Positions 16,361-24,793 of a stretch of 64,000 nt of DNA are shown piece after piece. Location of the stretch: contig OZ244838.1 in assembly GCA_965220695.1 (NCBI GenBank), positions 806,001 through 870,000 on the forward strand, in the 5' to 3' direction. The translations under genes were made by a program, and so were the position numbers. The notes under the pieces were generated by a model that saw only the letters and a program-made list of their open reading frames with translations, had not been told where the DNA came from and made no database searches. The DNA is from UBA9620 sp965220695 (GTDB lineage: Bacteria; Acidobacteriota; Vicinamibacteria; Vicinamibacterales; UBA8438). Positions within the stretch are counted from its first letter, which is position 1. Each line of letters starts with the position of its first letter.

Positions 16361-18216
16361 TCGCTGACACCCGTGGCCGCCGGCGTGTAGGCCGCCGCGG
16401 CGCCGCGCAGCAGTTCGTCCACCGTTTCCGGTTCGTCGAGCGACGGCCCGACCGACAACCGGGCGCACATCCGGCGATACAGCGCGCTCGACGCGAGCAG
16501 GATCTCGTGCGATCCCTGCGCCGCGAGTCGGCCCTCGTGCAGCACGAGAATGCGGGTGGCGTCGCGGATGGTGGACAGACGGTGCGCGATCACCAGCGTC
16601 GTGTGGCCGGGACGCAGCCGGCGCAGGGCGTCGAACACCGCCTGCTCCGAGATGGCGTCGACGGCCGACGTCGGCTCGTCCAGGATCAGGATCGGCGCCT
16701 GTTTCAGCAATGCCCGCGCGATGCCGAGCCGTTGCCGCTCACCCCCGGACAGCGTGGCGCCCGCCTCGGCGACCGGCGTGTCGTAGCCCTGCGGCAGCCG
16801 GCGCACGAAGTCGTCGGCATGGGCCGCGCGGGCCGCCGCGGCCACGTCGGCATCGGTGGCGTCGAGCCGCCCGTAGCGGATGTTGTCGGCGATGGTGCCG
16901 CTGAACAGGACCGGTGTCTGAGGCACGATCGCGATCTGCGCGCGCAGCGAGCCCAGCGCGTAGCGCGTCACGTCGAGGCCGTCGACGAGCACCCGGCCGG
17001 CCGACGGCTCGAAGAAGCGCGGAATCAGGTTGACGATGGTGGTCTTGCCCGCGCCCGTCAGGCCGACGATGGCCACCAGCTCGCCCGGACCCGCCTCGAA
17101 GCTGATCTCCTCGAGCACGGGGCGTCCGTCGTCGTAGGCGAACCCGACGTGGTCGAAGCGCACGCGCCCGGCCACCTGCGAGGCGTCACGTGCGTCCGGC
17201 GCGTCGAGTTTCTCCGGGGTCAGCGCCAGGATCTCCCGGATCCGCCGTGCGCTCACCATCGCCTGCCGCAAGAGTCCGGTCGTACGGGCGATCTCCGAGA
17301 GGGGGTCGTAGACCGCCGCCAGGTATGCAATCACGACCAGCAGCGTGCCGATGCTCAGGCGGCCGTCCAGCGCGTGCAGCCCGCCGACCACCAGGATGAG
17401 CGCGGTGCCCGCCAGGGTGATGGCGGTGACGGTCACCGAGAACAGCGATTCCTGCCAGGTCAACGTCAACCGCGCCCGCATGGTGTCCCGCCCCTGGCGG
17501 GCGAACCGGGACAGCTCGTGGCGCTCGCGGGTGAAGCTTTTCACCGCCGCCACCGAGGACAGGACCTCGAAGGACCGCTCGATCAACGACGCCTCGCGTG
17601 ACTTCACCTCTTCGGCCTGGGCCGTCATCGTACCGGCGTGGTAGCGGAGGCACAGATACAGGAACGGTCCGACCGCCAGCGACAGCAGGGCCAGCGTCGC
17701 GTCGACATACAGCAGGATGACGAACATGAGCGCCAGGTTGATGGCGGCCAGCGCCAGCGGGAACAGACCGCCGATGACGAGGTCGTCCACGCAGTGGGCG
17801 TCGGCGTCCAGGCGGTACACCGAGTCGGCGGTGCGCGATTGCAGGTGGTGACGCAGCGGCAGCGTCTGCAACTGCGCGAGCAGCGTCTCGCGGAGCCGGT
17901 ACACGACACGCTGACCCAGGTGTACCTGAAGCTGGGTGTGGAGCATTCGCACCACCTCGGCTCCAATCTGGATCAGCGCCCCGGTCGCGACGATCAGGAT
18001 CAGCAACGCCGCCGGGCGGCCGGCGACGCCGGTGGGCAGCCAGTCGCTGATGGCCTGCGGGAGCGGCGCGGCGCTCAGCACGTTGTCGACGATGAGCTTG
18101 AGCGGCCACGGGGCGGCGGCGGCCAGAGCGATCTCCAGCAGGCTCAGCGCAACGATGAGCGCCGCGCGCCGCCGATACGGCCGCAGATAGGAGAGGGTCC
18201 AGGCGAGCAGGCTCAC
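16357..18216 (-). CDS. ABC exporter, fused permease-ATPase (MsbA/lipid-exporter type)
   Basis: A 619-residue half-transporter starting at GTG 18216. Residues 1-310 form a six-helix type-1 exporter domain. The ATPase domain has Walker A GLTGAGKTTIVN near residue 385, signature LSGGERQRLGIARA, Walker B ILILDEPTSAVD, and the H-loop IAHRLSTIRDATRI. Homodimers of this type flip lipids, lipid-linked oligosaccharides or peptides out of the cytosol. Between a GH-GT2 protein and two glycosyltransferases, with 4-nt overlaps on both sides, it most likely exports the glycan product. Confidence 0.92.
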   Translation of the reverse strand: MSLLAWTLSYLRPYRRRAALIVALSLLEIALAAAAPWPLKLIVDNVLSAAPLPQAISDWLPTGVAGRPAALLILIVATGALIQIGAEVVRMLHTQLQVHLGQRVVYRLRETLLAQLQTLPLRHHLQSRTADSVYRLDADAHCVDDLVIGGLFPLALAAINLALMFVILLYVDATLALLSLAVGPFLYLCLRYHAGTMTAQAEEVKSREASLIERSFEVLSSVAAVKSFTRERHELSRFARQGRDTMRARLTLTWQESLFSVTVTAITLAGTALILVVGGLHALDGRLSIGTLLVVIAYLAAVYDPLSEIARTTGLLRQAMVSARRIREILALTPEKLDAPDARDASQVAGRVRFDHVGFAYDDGRPVLEEISFEAGPGELVAIVGLTGAGKTTIVNLIPRFFEPSAGRVLVDGLDVTRYALGSLRAQIAIVPQTPVLFSGTIADNIRYGRLDATDADVAAAARAAHADDFVRRLPQGYDTPVAEAGATLSGGERQRLGIARALLKQAPILILDEPTSAVDAISEQAVFDALRRLRPGHTTLVIAHRLSTIRDATRILVLHEGRLAAQGSHEILLASSALYRRMCARLSVGPSLDEPETVDELLRGAAAAYTPAATGVSE

Positions 18217-20924
18217 GGCGTGGTCTCTCCCTGGTTCGCGGTCGCCGGCGGCAGCGGTGCCGGCGCCGGCGCGGCCCCCGCCTCGGGGGGGATCGGGAGC
18301 CGCAGCAGGCCGGCGGCGGTGGTCACATGGGTCAGCGCGTGGTCGAGCAGGGCGGTGGCGCGGGTGGCCTGCCAGGCGGTACGTGCCGCGATCGCCAGAC
18401 TGGCCAGGCCGGCCACGACCACGCCGACCGGGGGCGTGTACAGCGCCATCGAGGCGCCGATGCCGCCGGCCAGCAGCAGACCGAGGGTGACGCCCCGCAG
18501 GGTGCCCGCGAAGCTGAGCCGCAGGCGCGCCCGCACGCGGCACAGACAGGCGCCGCCCGCATGCTCTTCGACGAGCGTCTGCACGTGCAGCCAGCCCCAG
18601 CGCCCGATCGCCAGGCTGATGTCCCGGTCCGGCTGCCAGCCCTCGTCGACGTCGACCCGCTGGGCCGGCCGAGAGGCGCGCAACACCCCGACCAGTTCGC
18701 TGAGCAGCGTCGTATGCGCGGTCCAGGCGTCGCCCCAGAACGCATGCTCGATACCGGCCGGGGTGAGCAGCCGCGCCGCCGCGAGGGCGTCGCGCGGCCC
18801 AGGCAGCGGTGGCTTCCACGGATGCCGCATGACGTGCTGGGGAGCGACCGCTTCCGGCTGCGACAGTCCACGCACCCGGCCGCGCAGGCGCGCGAGCGGC
18901 TGGATGACGTGCAGCCAGGCGATCACGCCGCGATAGAGCCAGCGGCGGGCGCGCGCGGGCCACCGCCAGATGGCGGGCAATCCCTGCAGGTCGGAACGCC
19001 AGGCGTGCGTCAGACAGCGGCCCAGGGTGGCCAGCGCCCCGAGGATGCCGGCCGCCAACGGCAGCCACGCGGCATCCATGCCGGCGAAGGGGCCGAGGTT
19101 GCCGACGACGAGCAGGGCGCCCGTCACCGCCATCCAGGCCGGCGTGTGCGGCAGATACTGCCAGGGCCGCGCCTGTGTGCTGTAGACCGACGGAAACGCC
19201 GCGGTGCCCCAGACCCCGGTGTTGACCCGCTGTGCCGAGGCGGTGCGCAGGAACGGCAGCGAGCTGTAGATGCGCCCGTGCCAGACCATGTGTCCCGCCA
19301 GGAACTTCTCCGGGTGATGGGCGTCGAGCCAGGTCTCGCCTTCGCCGTAGCCGACCTGCTGGCGCCAGTAGGCGCGGATGCTGGCGCGGTGGTGGTGCCA
19401 GACGAGCGCGGCGGGGGCGAAGGCGATCCGTCTGCCGGCCGCCTGCAGCCGCCAGCAGATGTCCACGTCGTCGCCGGCCCGGAGATACACCGGATTGAAG
19501 CCGTCGACCGCCAGCAGCGCGTCACGGCGAAAGGCCATGTTGCAGCCGGGCACGTGCTCGGCCGTCCGGTCATCCAGCATGACGTGTGTCGGGCCGCCCG
19601 GCGCGCGGGCGACGCACTGGGCGATCCACGGATCGTCGGCGGGCACGATGTTCGGGCCGCCGGCGCCCGCGGCGTCGGACGCCAGCATCGGTTGCACGAG
19701 GTAGGTCAGCCAGTCGGGGTCGACCCGGCAATCGCCGTCGGTGTACGCGACGATGCTGCCGGTGGCGGCGGCCAGCCCGGCGTTGCGCGCGGCGCTGAGC
19801 CCGCCGTTCAGCAGATCGATGACCCGCACGCCCTCGTGCCGGCGGGCAATGGCGGGGGTGGCGTCGCGCGAGCCGTCGTTGATGACGATAATCTCCGTGC
19901 GCGGATAGGTCAGCGCGCCGAGCGACGTCAGACAGTCGTCGATCGTGTCCGCCGCGTTGTAGGCGCAGACGACCACGGACACGGTCGGCCAGTCGTCCAT
20001 GACCGACCGCGGGAACGGGGAGTCGCAGAACACCGCGGCGACCGTCGCGAGCGCCGGTTTCGGGGTGCGGTCGGCGCGCACCAGCCCGAACGCCCAGTCG
20101 CTGACCGTACGCCCGCCCCGCCACCAGTCATCGGTCCAGGCGTAGGCGATCGCCCCGCACGCGCCTTCTTCGAACGCACAGCGGAGATGGGTGGCGGTGA
20201 TGCGCGCCTGGCCGTCTTCGCCTTCGCTGCCGCTGTCGCTGCCCGCCTCGGCCAGCAGCAGCGGCTTCGCGCCGGCGATGTGGTGCAGCCGCGCCAGATA
20301 GTCCCGCGCCGCGGTCTCGTGGTGCAGGTAGATGTTGAACGCGCACAGGTCGAAGACGTCGAGTTCGAGAAACTCGGTGGGCGGGTAGTTCACATAGGTG
20401 AACAGCAGGTCCGGGGCGGCGGCCTTGACCTCCAGATACAGCGCCGTCAGGAACCGTTCCACCCGCCGCCGGCCATGCCAGCGGACGATGCCGCCCGGAA
20501 TCTCGTTGCCCACCGCGCACAGCAGCATGGCCGGATGCGCCGCCAGACGCCGCACCGTGCCGGCGGCGTCGCGTCTGATGCCGGCCGCGGTGCCGGCCTC
20601 GTCGAGAAACGGGGCGTGCTGCGGCCAGGCGAGCCCGGCCATGACCCGCAGTCCGTGCCGCGCGGCGGCGTCGAGCAGGGTGTCGGTCGGCGGCGTGTAG
20701 GTGCGGACGGTGTTGATGCCGGCCGCCGCCATCTTTGCGAAGTCGGCGTCGATCGCGGCCGGCGGTGGGAACTGCACGCCGTCGGCGTCGGGTGTGAACG
20801 TGCCGTAGGTCACGCCCTTGACGAGGAAGCGCCGGCCGTCGACCTCCAGGAACTTGCCGTTGACGGTGCGGCTCGGCGGGGCGGTCCCCGCGGCGCCGAG
20901 TGGGCTGGACCGCATGCCTCGCAT
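18213..20924 (-). CDS. bifunctional glycoside-hydrolase-like / GT2 glycosyltransferase membrane protein
   Basis: About 903 residues (ATG 20924; ATG 20915 is an equally possible start). Residues ~15-325 are a TIM-barrel glycosidase-like domain (clan GH-A style: VGNEIPGG for the acid/base and LLLAEAGSDS for the nucleophile). Residues ~330-600 are a GT2 domain: VVCAYNAADTIDDC, INDGSRD, TDGDCRVDPDW, EHVPGCNMAFRRDAL and GDDVDICWRLQAAGRR. The C-terminal third has several membrane helices. One chain may therefore polymerise and trim, or sense, an extracellular glycan. It is the first gene of the minus-strand glycan operon and overlaps the ABC exporter by 4 nt. Confidence 0.85.
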   Translation of the reverse strand: MRGMRSSPLGAAGTAPPSRTVNGKFLEVDGRRFLVKGVTYGTFTPDADGVQFPPPAAIDADFAKMAAAGINTVRTYTPPTDTLLDAAARHGLRVMAGLAWPQHAPFLDEAGTAAGIRRDAAGTVRRLAAHPAMLLCAVGNEIPGGIVRWHGRRRVERFLTALYLEVKAAAPDLLFTYVNYPPTEFLELDVFDLCAFNIYLHHETAARDYLARLHHIAGAKPLLLAEAGSDSGSEGEDGQARITATHLRCAFEEGACGAIAYAWTDDWWRGGRTVSDWAFGLVRADRTPKPALATVAAVFCDSPFPRSVMDDWPTVSVVVCAYNAADTIDDCLTSLGALTYPRTEIIVINDGSRDATPAIARRHEGVRVIDLLNGGLSAARNAGLAAATGSIVAYTDGDCRVDPDWLTYLVQPMLASDAAGAGGPNIVPADDPWIAQCVARAPGGPTHVMLDDRTAEHVPGCNMAFRRDALLAVDGFNPVYLRAGDDVDICWRLQAAGRRIAFAPAALVWHHHRASIRAYWRQQVGYGEGETWLDAHHPEKFLAGHMVWHGRIYSSLPFLRTASAQRVNTGVWGTAAFPSVYSTQARPWQYLPHTPAWMAVTGALLVVGNLGPFAGMDAAWLPLAAGILGALATLGRCLTHAWRSDLQGLPAIWRWPARARRWLYRGVIAWLHVIQPLARLRGRVRGLSQPEAVAPQHVMRHPWKPPLPGPRDALAAARLLTPAGIEHAFWGDAWTAHTTLLSELVGVLRASRPAQRVDVDEGWQPDRDISLAIGRWGWLHVQTLVEEHAGGACLCRVRARLRLSFAGTLRGVTLGLLLAGGIGASMALYTPPVGVVVAGLASLAIAARTAWQATRATALLDHALTHVTTAAGLLRLPIPPEAGAAPAPAPLPPATANQGETTP

Positions 20925-21088
20925 CTTATCAGCGCGCCGCCGCGGCGGAGGACGCCCGAGTCCGTTCCAATCCAGAAATGAGCCTGAATCGGCGGCACGT
21001 GAGCCGCGGCTGAGGGCGACCGAATCAGCAGATCGAAACAGGGATCCTGGCGCGGGCTGCGGTAAGCCGGCGCGACGACAACGGCCAG

Positions 21089-21160
21089 CAGCCCGTGGTG
21101 AAATCCCGCGTTGCACCGAGATCTGGTCGTAACGATGCTGCGCCCGCTGAGCAAGGCGTG
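21089..21160 (+). repeat. partial copy of dispersed MITE-like repeat (left end)
   Basis: Begins CAGCCCGTGGTGAAATCCCG and matches the left end of the 160-bp element at 48140. Similarity fades after about 70 bp, so this is a decayed or partial copy. Related ends occur at 36328, 46707 and 54565 (inverted). Confidence 0.6.
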
Positions 21161-21187
21161 TAGGGGCAACCCTTGTGGTTGCCCTGT
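21161..21187. repeat. REP-like hairpin
   Basis: Contains the near-perfect palindrome AGGGGCAACC, cttgt, GGTTGCCCT. I recall this GTAGGGGCAACCC-type hairpin as a widespread repetitive sequence in diverse bacterial genomes. It lies 50 bp beyond the stop of the DUF4287 gene and might also end transcription, but there is no T-tract. Confidence 0.4.
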
Positions 21188-21235
21188 TCGTCAGCTCGAC
21201 GAAGAGATCTTCTGGCCGTCCGACCGCCGCACGTC

Positions 21236-21802
21236 TTACGCGAGCTCGTAGGCGCGCAGCAACCAGCGCCGCACGGCGTCGTCCACCTCTTCCCGGCGTT
21301 CGATGCGTACGCGATGGCTGACCATTGCGTTGAAGCTGCCGGAGGCTTCCAGGCGTCCGCTGGTCGGGACGCCGGGCAGGTTGAGCCCGAGATCGAGCCG
21401 GGTACGGGTGGAGGGCTGGATGAGACCGAACTGTTTCGATCGCCTGAGACTGACATAGGCCCGTTTCGGCGCAATCGTCACGTCCGTGCCGAGCGACGCG
21501 GCGATGGCCGCCAGCGCGTCGTAGATCGGTCTGAGACCGGCCTTGGGCCCCGTGTATTGCGCGGCGACCAGATCGACGCCGGGCGCGGCGGACCCGGCGT
21601 CGCTCTTCAGGGCCTTGAGCGCGATCAGATTGGCGAACCCGTGCGTCAGGCCGTGGTCGCCCTTCAGCGTCTTCATGATTTCGCCGTGTCTGGACGCATC
21701 TGAGGTCTTGACGATGGCGAGCCACTCGTCCAGTGTCTTGCCGGTCTTCGCGGGCAGGTTGGCGATCATGGCGATCGCCATCTGCTCCGGGGACTGGGCC
21801 AT
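21236..21802 (-). CDS. DUF4287 and DUF5655 domain protein
   Basis: A 188-residue cytosolic protein. Residues 1-70 match DUF4287 (TGKTLDEWLAIVKTS, then GDHGLTHGFANLIALKAL). The rest resembles DUF5655 (IYDALAAIAASLGTDVTIAPKRAYVSLRRSKQFGLI), a domain often found in proteins annotated as transport-associated or of unknown function. Short, soluble and single; no operon partner is visible. The function is unknown. Confidence 0.8.
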   Translation of the reverse strand: MAQSPEQMAIAMIANLPAKTGKTLDEWLAIVKTSDASRHGEIMKTLKGDHGLTHGFANLIALKALKSDAGSAAPGVDLVAAQYTGPKAGLRPIYDALAAIAASLGTDVTIAPKRAYVSLRRSKQFGLIQPSTRTRLDLGLNLPGVPTSGRLEASGSFNAMVSHRVRIERREEVDDAVRRWLLRAYELA

Positions 21803-21914
21803 GCCGTTTCTCCTTGCGCTGTGCGTCCGCTTCGTAGCGGCGACTCAACCGACCGACGACACCCGGACCGACACGGCGGCGCTGGGATCACCGATGCGGA
21901 TATGATACCCGGTC

Positions 21915-22286
21915 ATGGTGGAAGGATGGTTCGCGACGGGAGCGTTGCTGTGTGGCCTCGGGGTGATACTGGGCGCGTTCGGTGCGCACGGTCTCGAGAG
22001 TCGATTGACCCCCGACATGCTGGCGACGTACGAAATCGGTGTGCGGTATCACATCAGTCATGCGCTCGGGTTGCTGGCCGTCGCCTGGGCCGCGGCGCGC
22101 TGGCCCAACGCCTGGACCGGCTCGGCCGGATGGCTCTTCGTGGCGGGCATCCTCATCTTCTCAGGCAGTCTGTACGTGCTGGCGGTGACCGGCATCCGGT
22201 GGCTCGGCGCGGTGACACCGATCGGCGGGCTGTGCTTCATCGCCGGCTGGGTGGCCCTCGCCGTGGGCGCGCTCCGCGCCGGATAG
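21915..22286 (+). CDS. DUF423 small membrane protein
   Basis: A 123-residue protein with four predicted membrane helices and the DUF423 hallmark near the N-terminus (LGVILGAFGAHGLESRL), followed by YHISHALGLLAVAW. Family members (for example YwdK/YgdD) sit in the inner membrane with no established function. It is transcribed alone, divergent from the DUF4287 gene. Confidence 0.88.
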   Translation: MVEGWFATGALLCGLGVILGAFGAHGLESRLTPDMLATYEIGVRYHISHALGLLAVAWAAARWPNAWTGSAGWLFVAGILIFSGSLYVLAVTGIRWLGAVTPIGGLCFIAGWVALAVGALRAG

Positions 22287-22332
22287 CCGCCCGCGCCCGG
22301 CGCAGCGCCGATCCCGGTGTAACGCGGGGTTT

Positions 22333-23235
22333 CTAGTCTCCCAGATGTTGCCGGAAGAACGCGACCGTTCTCGGCCACGCGGCTTCGGCGGCGGCCAGGT
22401 TGGCGCCCTCCCTGGCCTCCTGGGCGCGCAGGAAGCCGTGCCCGGCGCCCTCGTAGATGATCGGTTCGTATGATTTCCCGTCCGCCATCGCCTCCCGGGC
22501 GCGCGGGATGGTCGAGTTCACCCGTTCGTCGTCCTCGCCGTAGAGCCCGAGCACCGGGGCGTTGATCTGCCCGAACTCGTCTGGCGATTCGGGCGAGGTG
22601 CCGTAGTAGACGACGGCCGCGTCAAGCGCCGGCTGGCTGACCGCGTAGGCGAAGCTGGCGCCGCCGCCCCAGCAGAAGCCGACCGATCCGATGCGCCCGT
22701 TGCCGGCCTCGATGTCGAGCGCGTAGGTTCGCACCGCGTCCAGCCGCCGGCCCCGTTCGTCCGCTTCGAGCGTGCGGATGGTGGCCACGACGTTGTCGCG
22801 CTCGCCGAGCGAGGCGGTGCCGCCGCCGTCCGGCCCCATGCCCGACAGCAGGTCGGGCGCGACCGCGATGAAGCCTTCCGCGGCAAACTGGTCGGCGACC
22901 CCGCGAATCCAGTCGGTCAGGCCGAAGATCTCGTGAATGACCAGCACGATCGGCGCTGGGCCCGACCGCTCCGGATAGACGACCCAGGTGCTGATCGGCA
23001 CATCGCTGCCCGGCAGTTCGATGTCGACCCACTCGCCATGGCGGGGCGAACCGTTCAACCGGTCGGGCGCCGTCTCCTCGGTGGGCGGCAACGCCGCCGC
23101 CGCCGGCATCGGGGCGGCGGACTCGGCGGTCCCGGCCATGGGCGCCTCCGTTTCGTCGGGCGCCGCCCCGCAGGCGACTCCCAGCGTGCACAGCGCCGCC
23201 AGCGATACCGTCAACAGTCGTCGGGTGTCCAGCAT
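22333..23235 (-). CDS. dienelactone hydrolase family lipoprotein
   Basis: A 300-residue protein with a lipoprotein signal (lipobox LGVAC, Cys at residue ~21). The alpha/beta-hydrolase domain has VLVIHEIFGLTDWIRGVADQ, the nucleophile elbow GFCWGGG with the catalytic Cys of dienelactone hydrolases, LGLYGEDDERV with the Asp and GAGHGFL with the His. It probably hydrolyses a lactone or ester in the periplasm. A proline/alanine-rich linker (residues 25-50) separates the lipid anchor from the enzyme domain. It lies 31 nt downstream of MqnD on the opposite side of its stop and may or may not be in that operon. Confidence 0.85.
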   Translation of the reverse strand: MLDTRRLLTVSLAALCTLGVACGAAPDETEAPMAGTAESAAPMPAAAALPPTEETAPDRLNGSPRHGEWVDIELPGSDVPISTWVVYPERSGPAPIVLVIHEIFGLTDWIRGVADQFAAEGFIAVAPDLLSGMGPDGGGTASLGERDNVVATIRTLEADERGRRLDAVRTYALDIEAGNGRIGSVGFCWGGGASFAYAVSQPALDAAVVYYGTSPESPDEFGQINAPVLGLYGEDDERVNSTIPRAREAMADGKSYEPIIYEGAGHGFLRAQEAREGANLAAAEAAWPRTVAFFRQHLGD

Positions 23236-23266
23236 GTCTGCCCTCCAGCCGCCATCCTACCGCACG

Positions 23267-24127
23267 CTACGGGAATATGGTCAACGGCGGCGCGTGGCGC
23301 GGGCGCAGCCCGATGTCCGTGGCCCGTGCTGCCAGTGTGTCGAGCGCAGTGCGCCCCATGGGTCCCAGGTCGGTGGTCCACTCGTTCACATAGAGGTCGA
23401 CGTGCTTGAACATGACGTCGTCGCTCAACTCCTGCGCGTAGCGGCGCATCGTCGGGACCGTGTCGTCGCGGTGGCGGCGCGCATGATCCAGCGAGTCGCG
23501 GAGGACGTCGCCGATGGTGCGGATGGTGTCGGCGCCCAGCCGGTGGCGCGCGAGAATGCCGCCCAGCGGCAGCGGGGTCGAGGTGGCCTGCTCCCAGGTG
23601 TCGCCCAGGTCTTCGACCATCGCCAGACCGTGCGCCCGCCACGTGAAGCGGCCTTCGTGGATACAGACCCCGAAGTCGGCGGCGCCCGCGGCGAGCGCCG
23701 GAAAGATCTCCGAGAACACGACGTGATCCAGGACGCCTTCATCCGCATGGAACAGCTTGTAGAGCAGGGTCGCGGTGGTGTGTGCGCCAGGGCACAGCAC
23801 CCGCGCTGGTCGTTCGCCGGTGTCCGAAACGATTGTGCGACCTGGCTGGGCGCCGTGCCGCGCCGCCAGCAGCAGCGGGCCGACGCCGAACCCGAGCGCC
23901 GACCCCACCGGCAGCACGCCCAGCTCGCCGGACAGCAGCAGCGCCGCGTGAAAGCTCGCCTTGGCCACATCGAAGTCGCCGCTGAACAGGCGCCGGTTCA
24001 GCGCCTCCACATCGAGCAGTTCGACACGAAAGTCCAGACCGCGCAGATCGACCTTGCGCGCCAGGATGGCGTGGAAGGCGAACGTGTCGTTCGGGCAGGT
24101 CGAGATGCCGAGGTGGATGGGGGTCAC
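23267..24127 (-). CDS. mqnD: 1,4-dihydroxy-6-naphthoate synthase (MqnD)
   Basis: A 286-residue protein starting at GTG 24127, overlapping MqnB by 4 nt (GTGA). The N-terminal LGISTCPNDTFAFHAILA is the MqnD signature; HTTATLLYKLF and DFGVCIHEGRFTW are further conserved blocks. MqnD converts cyclic dehypoxanthinyl futalosine to 1,4-dihydroxy-6-naphthoate in the futalosine route to menaquinone. Only mqnB and mqnD are in this window, so mqnA, mqnC and mqnE must lie elsewhere. The fold is that of periplasmic binding proteins but there is no signal peptide, as expected. Confidence 0.92.
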   Translation of the reverse strand: MTPIHLGISTCPNDTFAFHAILARKVDLRGLDFRVELLDVEALNRRLFSGDFDVAKASFHAALLLSGELGVLPVGSALGFGVGPLLLAARHGAQPGRTIVSDTGERPARVLCPGAHTTATLLYKLFHADEGVLDHVVFSEIFPALAAGAADFGVCIHEGRFTWRAHGLAMVEDLGDTWEQATSTPLPLGGILARHRLGADTIRTIGDVLRDSLDHARRHRDDTVPTMRRYAQELSDDVMFKHVDLYVNEWTTDLGPMGRTALDTLAARATDIGLRPRHAPPLTIFP

Positions 24128-24792
24128 TGCAGGTCGTCCCACACGGGCCTGGCGACGAGGTCGTTGACGAGTGGCCAGACGGCGTCCATCGCTTCCGGCA
24201 CCTGCCAGCCGGAGGTCAACCGGTTCCCCGCCAGATTCGAGATGCCGCGCGTGATCGCGAGCGGAACCGCCGCCAGACGGCAGGCGACGGCGACGCCGAA
24301 GCCCTCCATGTCTTCGGCCAGGGCGCCAGGGTGGAGCTGCGCGCGGCGGCGGGCCTCGTCGGCGGAGACCGAGGCCGCACAACAGGTAAGCAGCAGGCCG
24401 GGAGCCGCCGGCACCGGGATGCTCAAGCCCAACTCGTCCTTGATGATCCCGTCGTCGTCGCCGGTGCCGGGCCACTGGGGAAACCCCATCTTGCCGGCCG
24501 ACACGAAGCGGGACCCGGTGCCGACGCCGATTCCGTACATCACGACCCGGCCAAAGACGGCCGCGGCGCCCACCGCCAGCCGTTGCCGGTCGAAGGTCCC
24601 GGCGATGCCGGTCAGGACGACCCGGTCGGGGGTGTGCTGCGCGATCAGGCTGGCCGTGCGGGCCGCCGCCGCCACGGGACCGAACCCGCACAGTTCGCAC
24701 GGCGCTGTGACGCCGAAGCCCGGGTGGCGGGTCAGATGCCGCCGCTCGATGTCGGTCGGGACCAGCACGAGCGTGCGGGGCGTGGCGTGCAC
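24124..24792 (-). CDS. mqnB: futalosine hydrolase (MqnB)
   Basis: A 222-residue protein of the purine-nucleoside-phosphorylase fold, starting at GTG 24792. TGIAGTFDRQRLAVGAAAV and AEDMEGFGVAVACRLAAVPL (Glu for ribose binding) are the typical motifs. It removes hypoxanthine from futalosine to give dehypoxanthinyl futalosine. It starts 1 nt after the malic-enzyme stop and overlaps mqnD, so the three genes form one transcript. Confidence 0.9.
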   Translation of the reverse strand: MHATPRTLVLVPTDIERRHLTRHPGFGVTAPCELCGFGPVAAAARTASLIAQHTPDRVVLTGIAGTFDRQRLAVGAAAVFGRVVMYGIGVGTGSRFVSAGKMGFPQWPGTGDDDGIIKDELGLSIPVPAAPGLLLTCCAASVSADEARRRAQLHPGALAEDMEGFGVAVACRLAAVPLAITRGISNLAGNRLTSGWQVPEAMDAVWPLVNDLVARPVWDDLQ

Positions 24793-24793
24793 G

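Noticed and set aside
18327..20981. 884-codon open frame on the plus strand opposite the GH-GT2 fusion
   Set aside because: No recognisable domain; the minus-strand protein has clear GH and GT2 motifs. Shadow frame.
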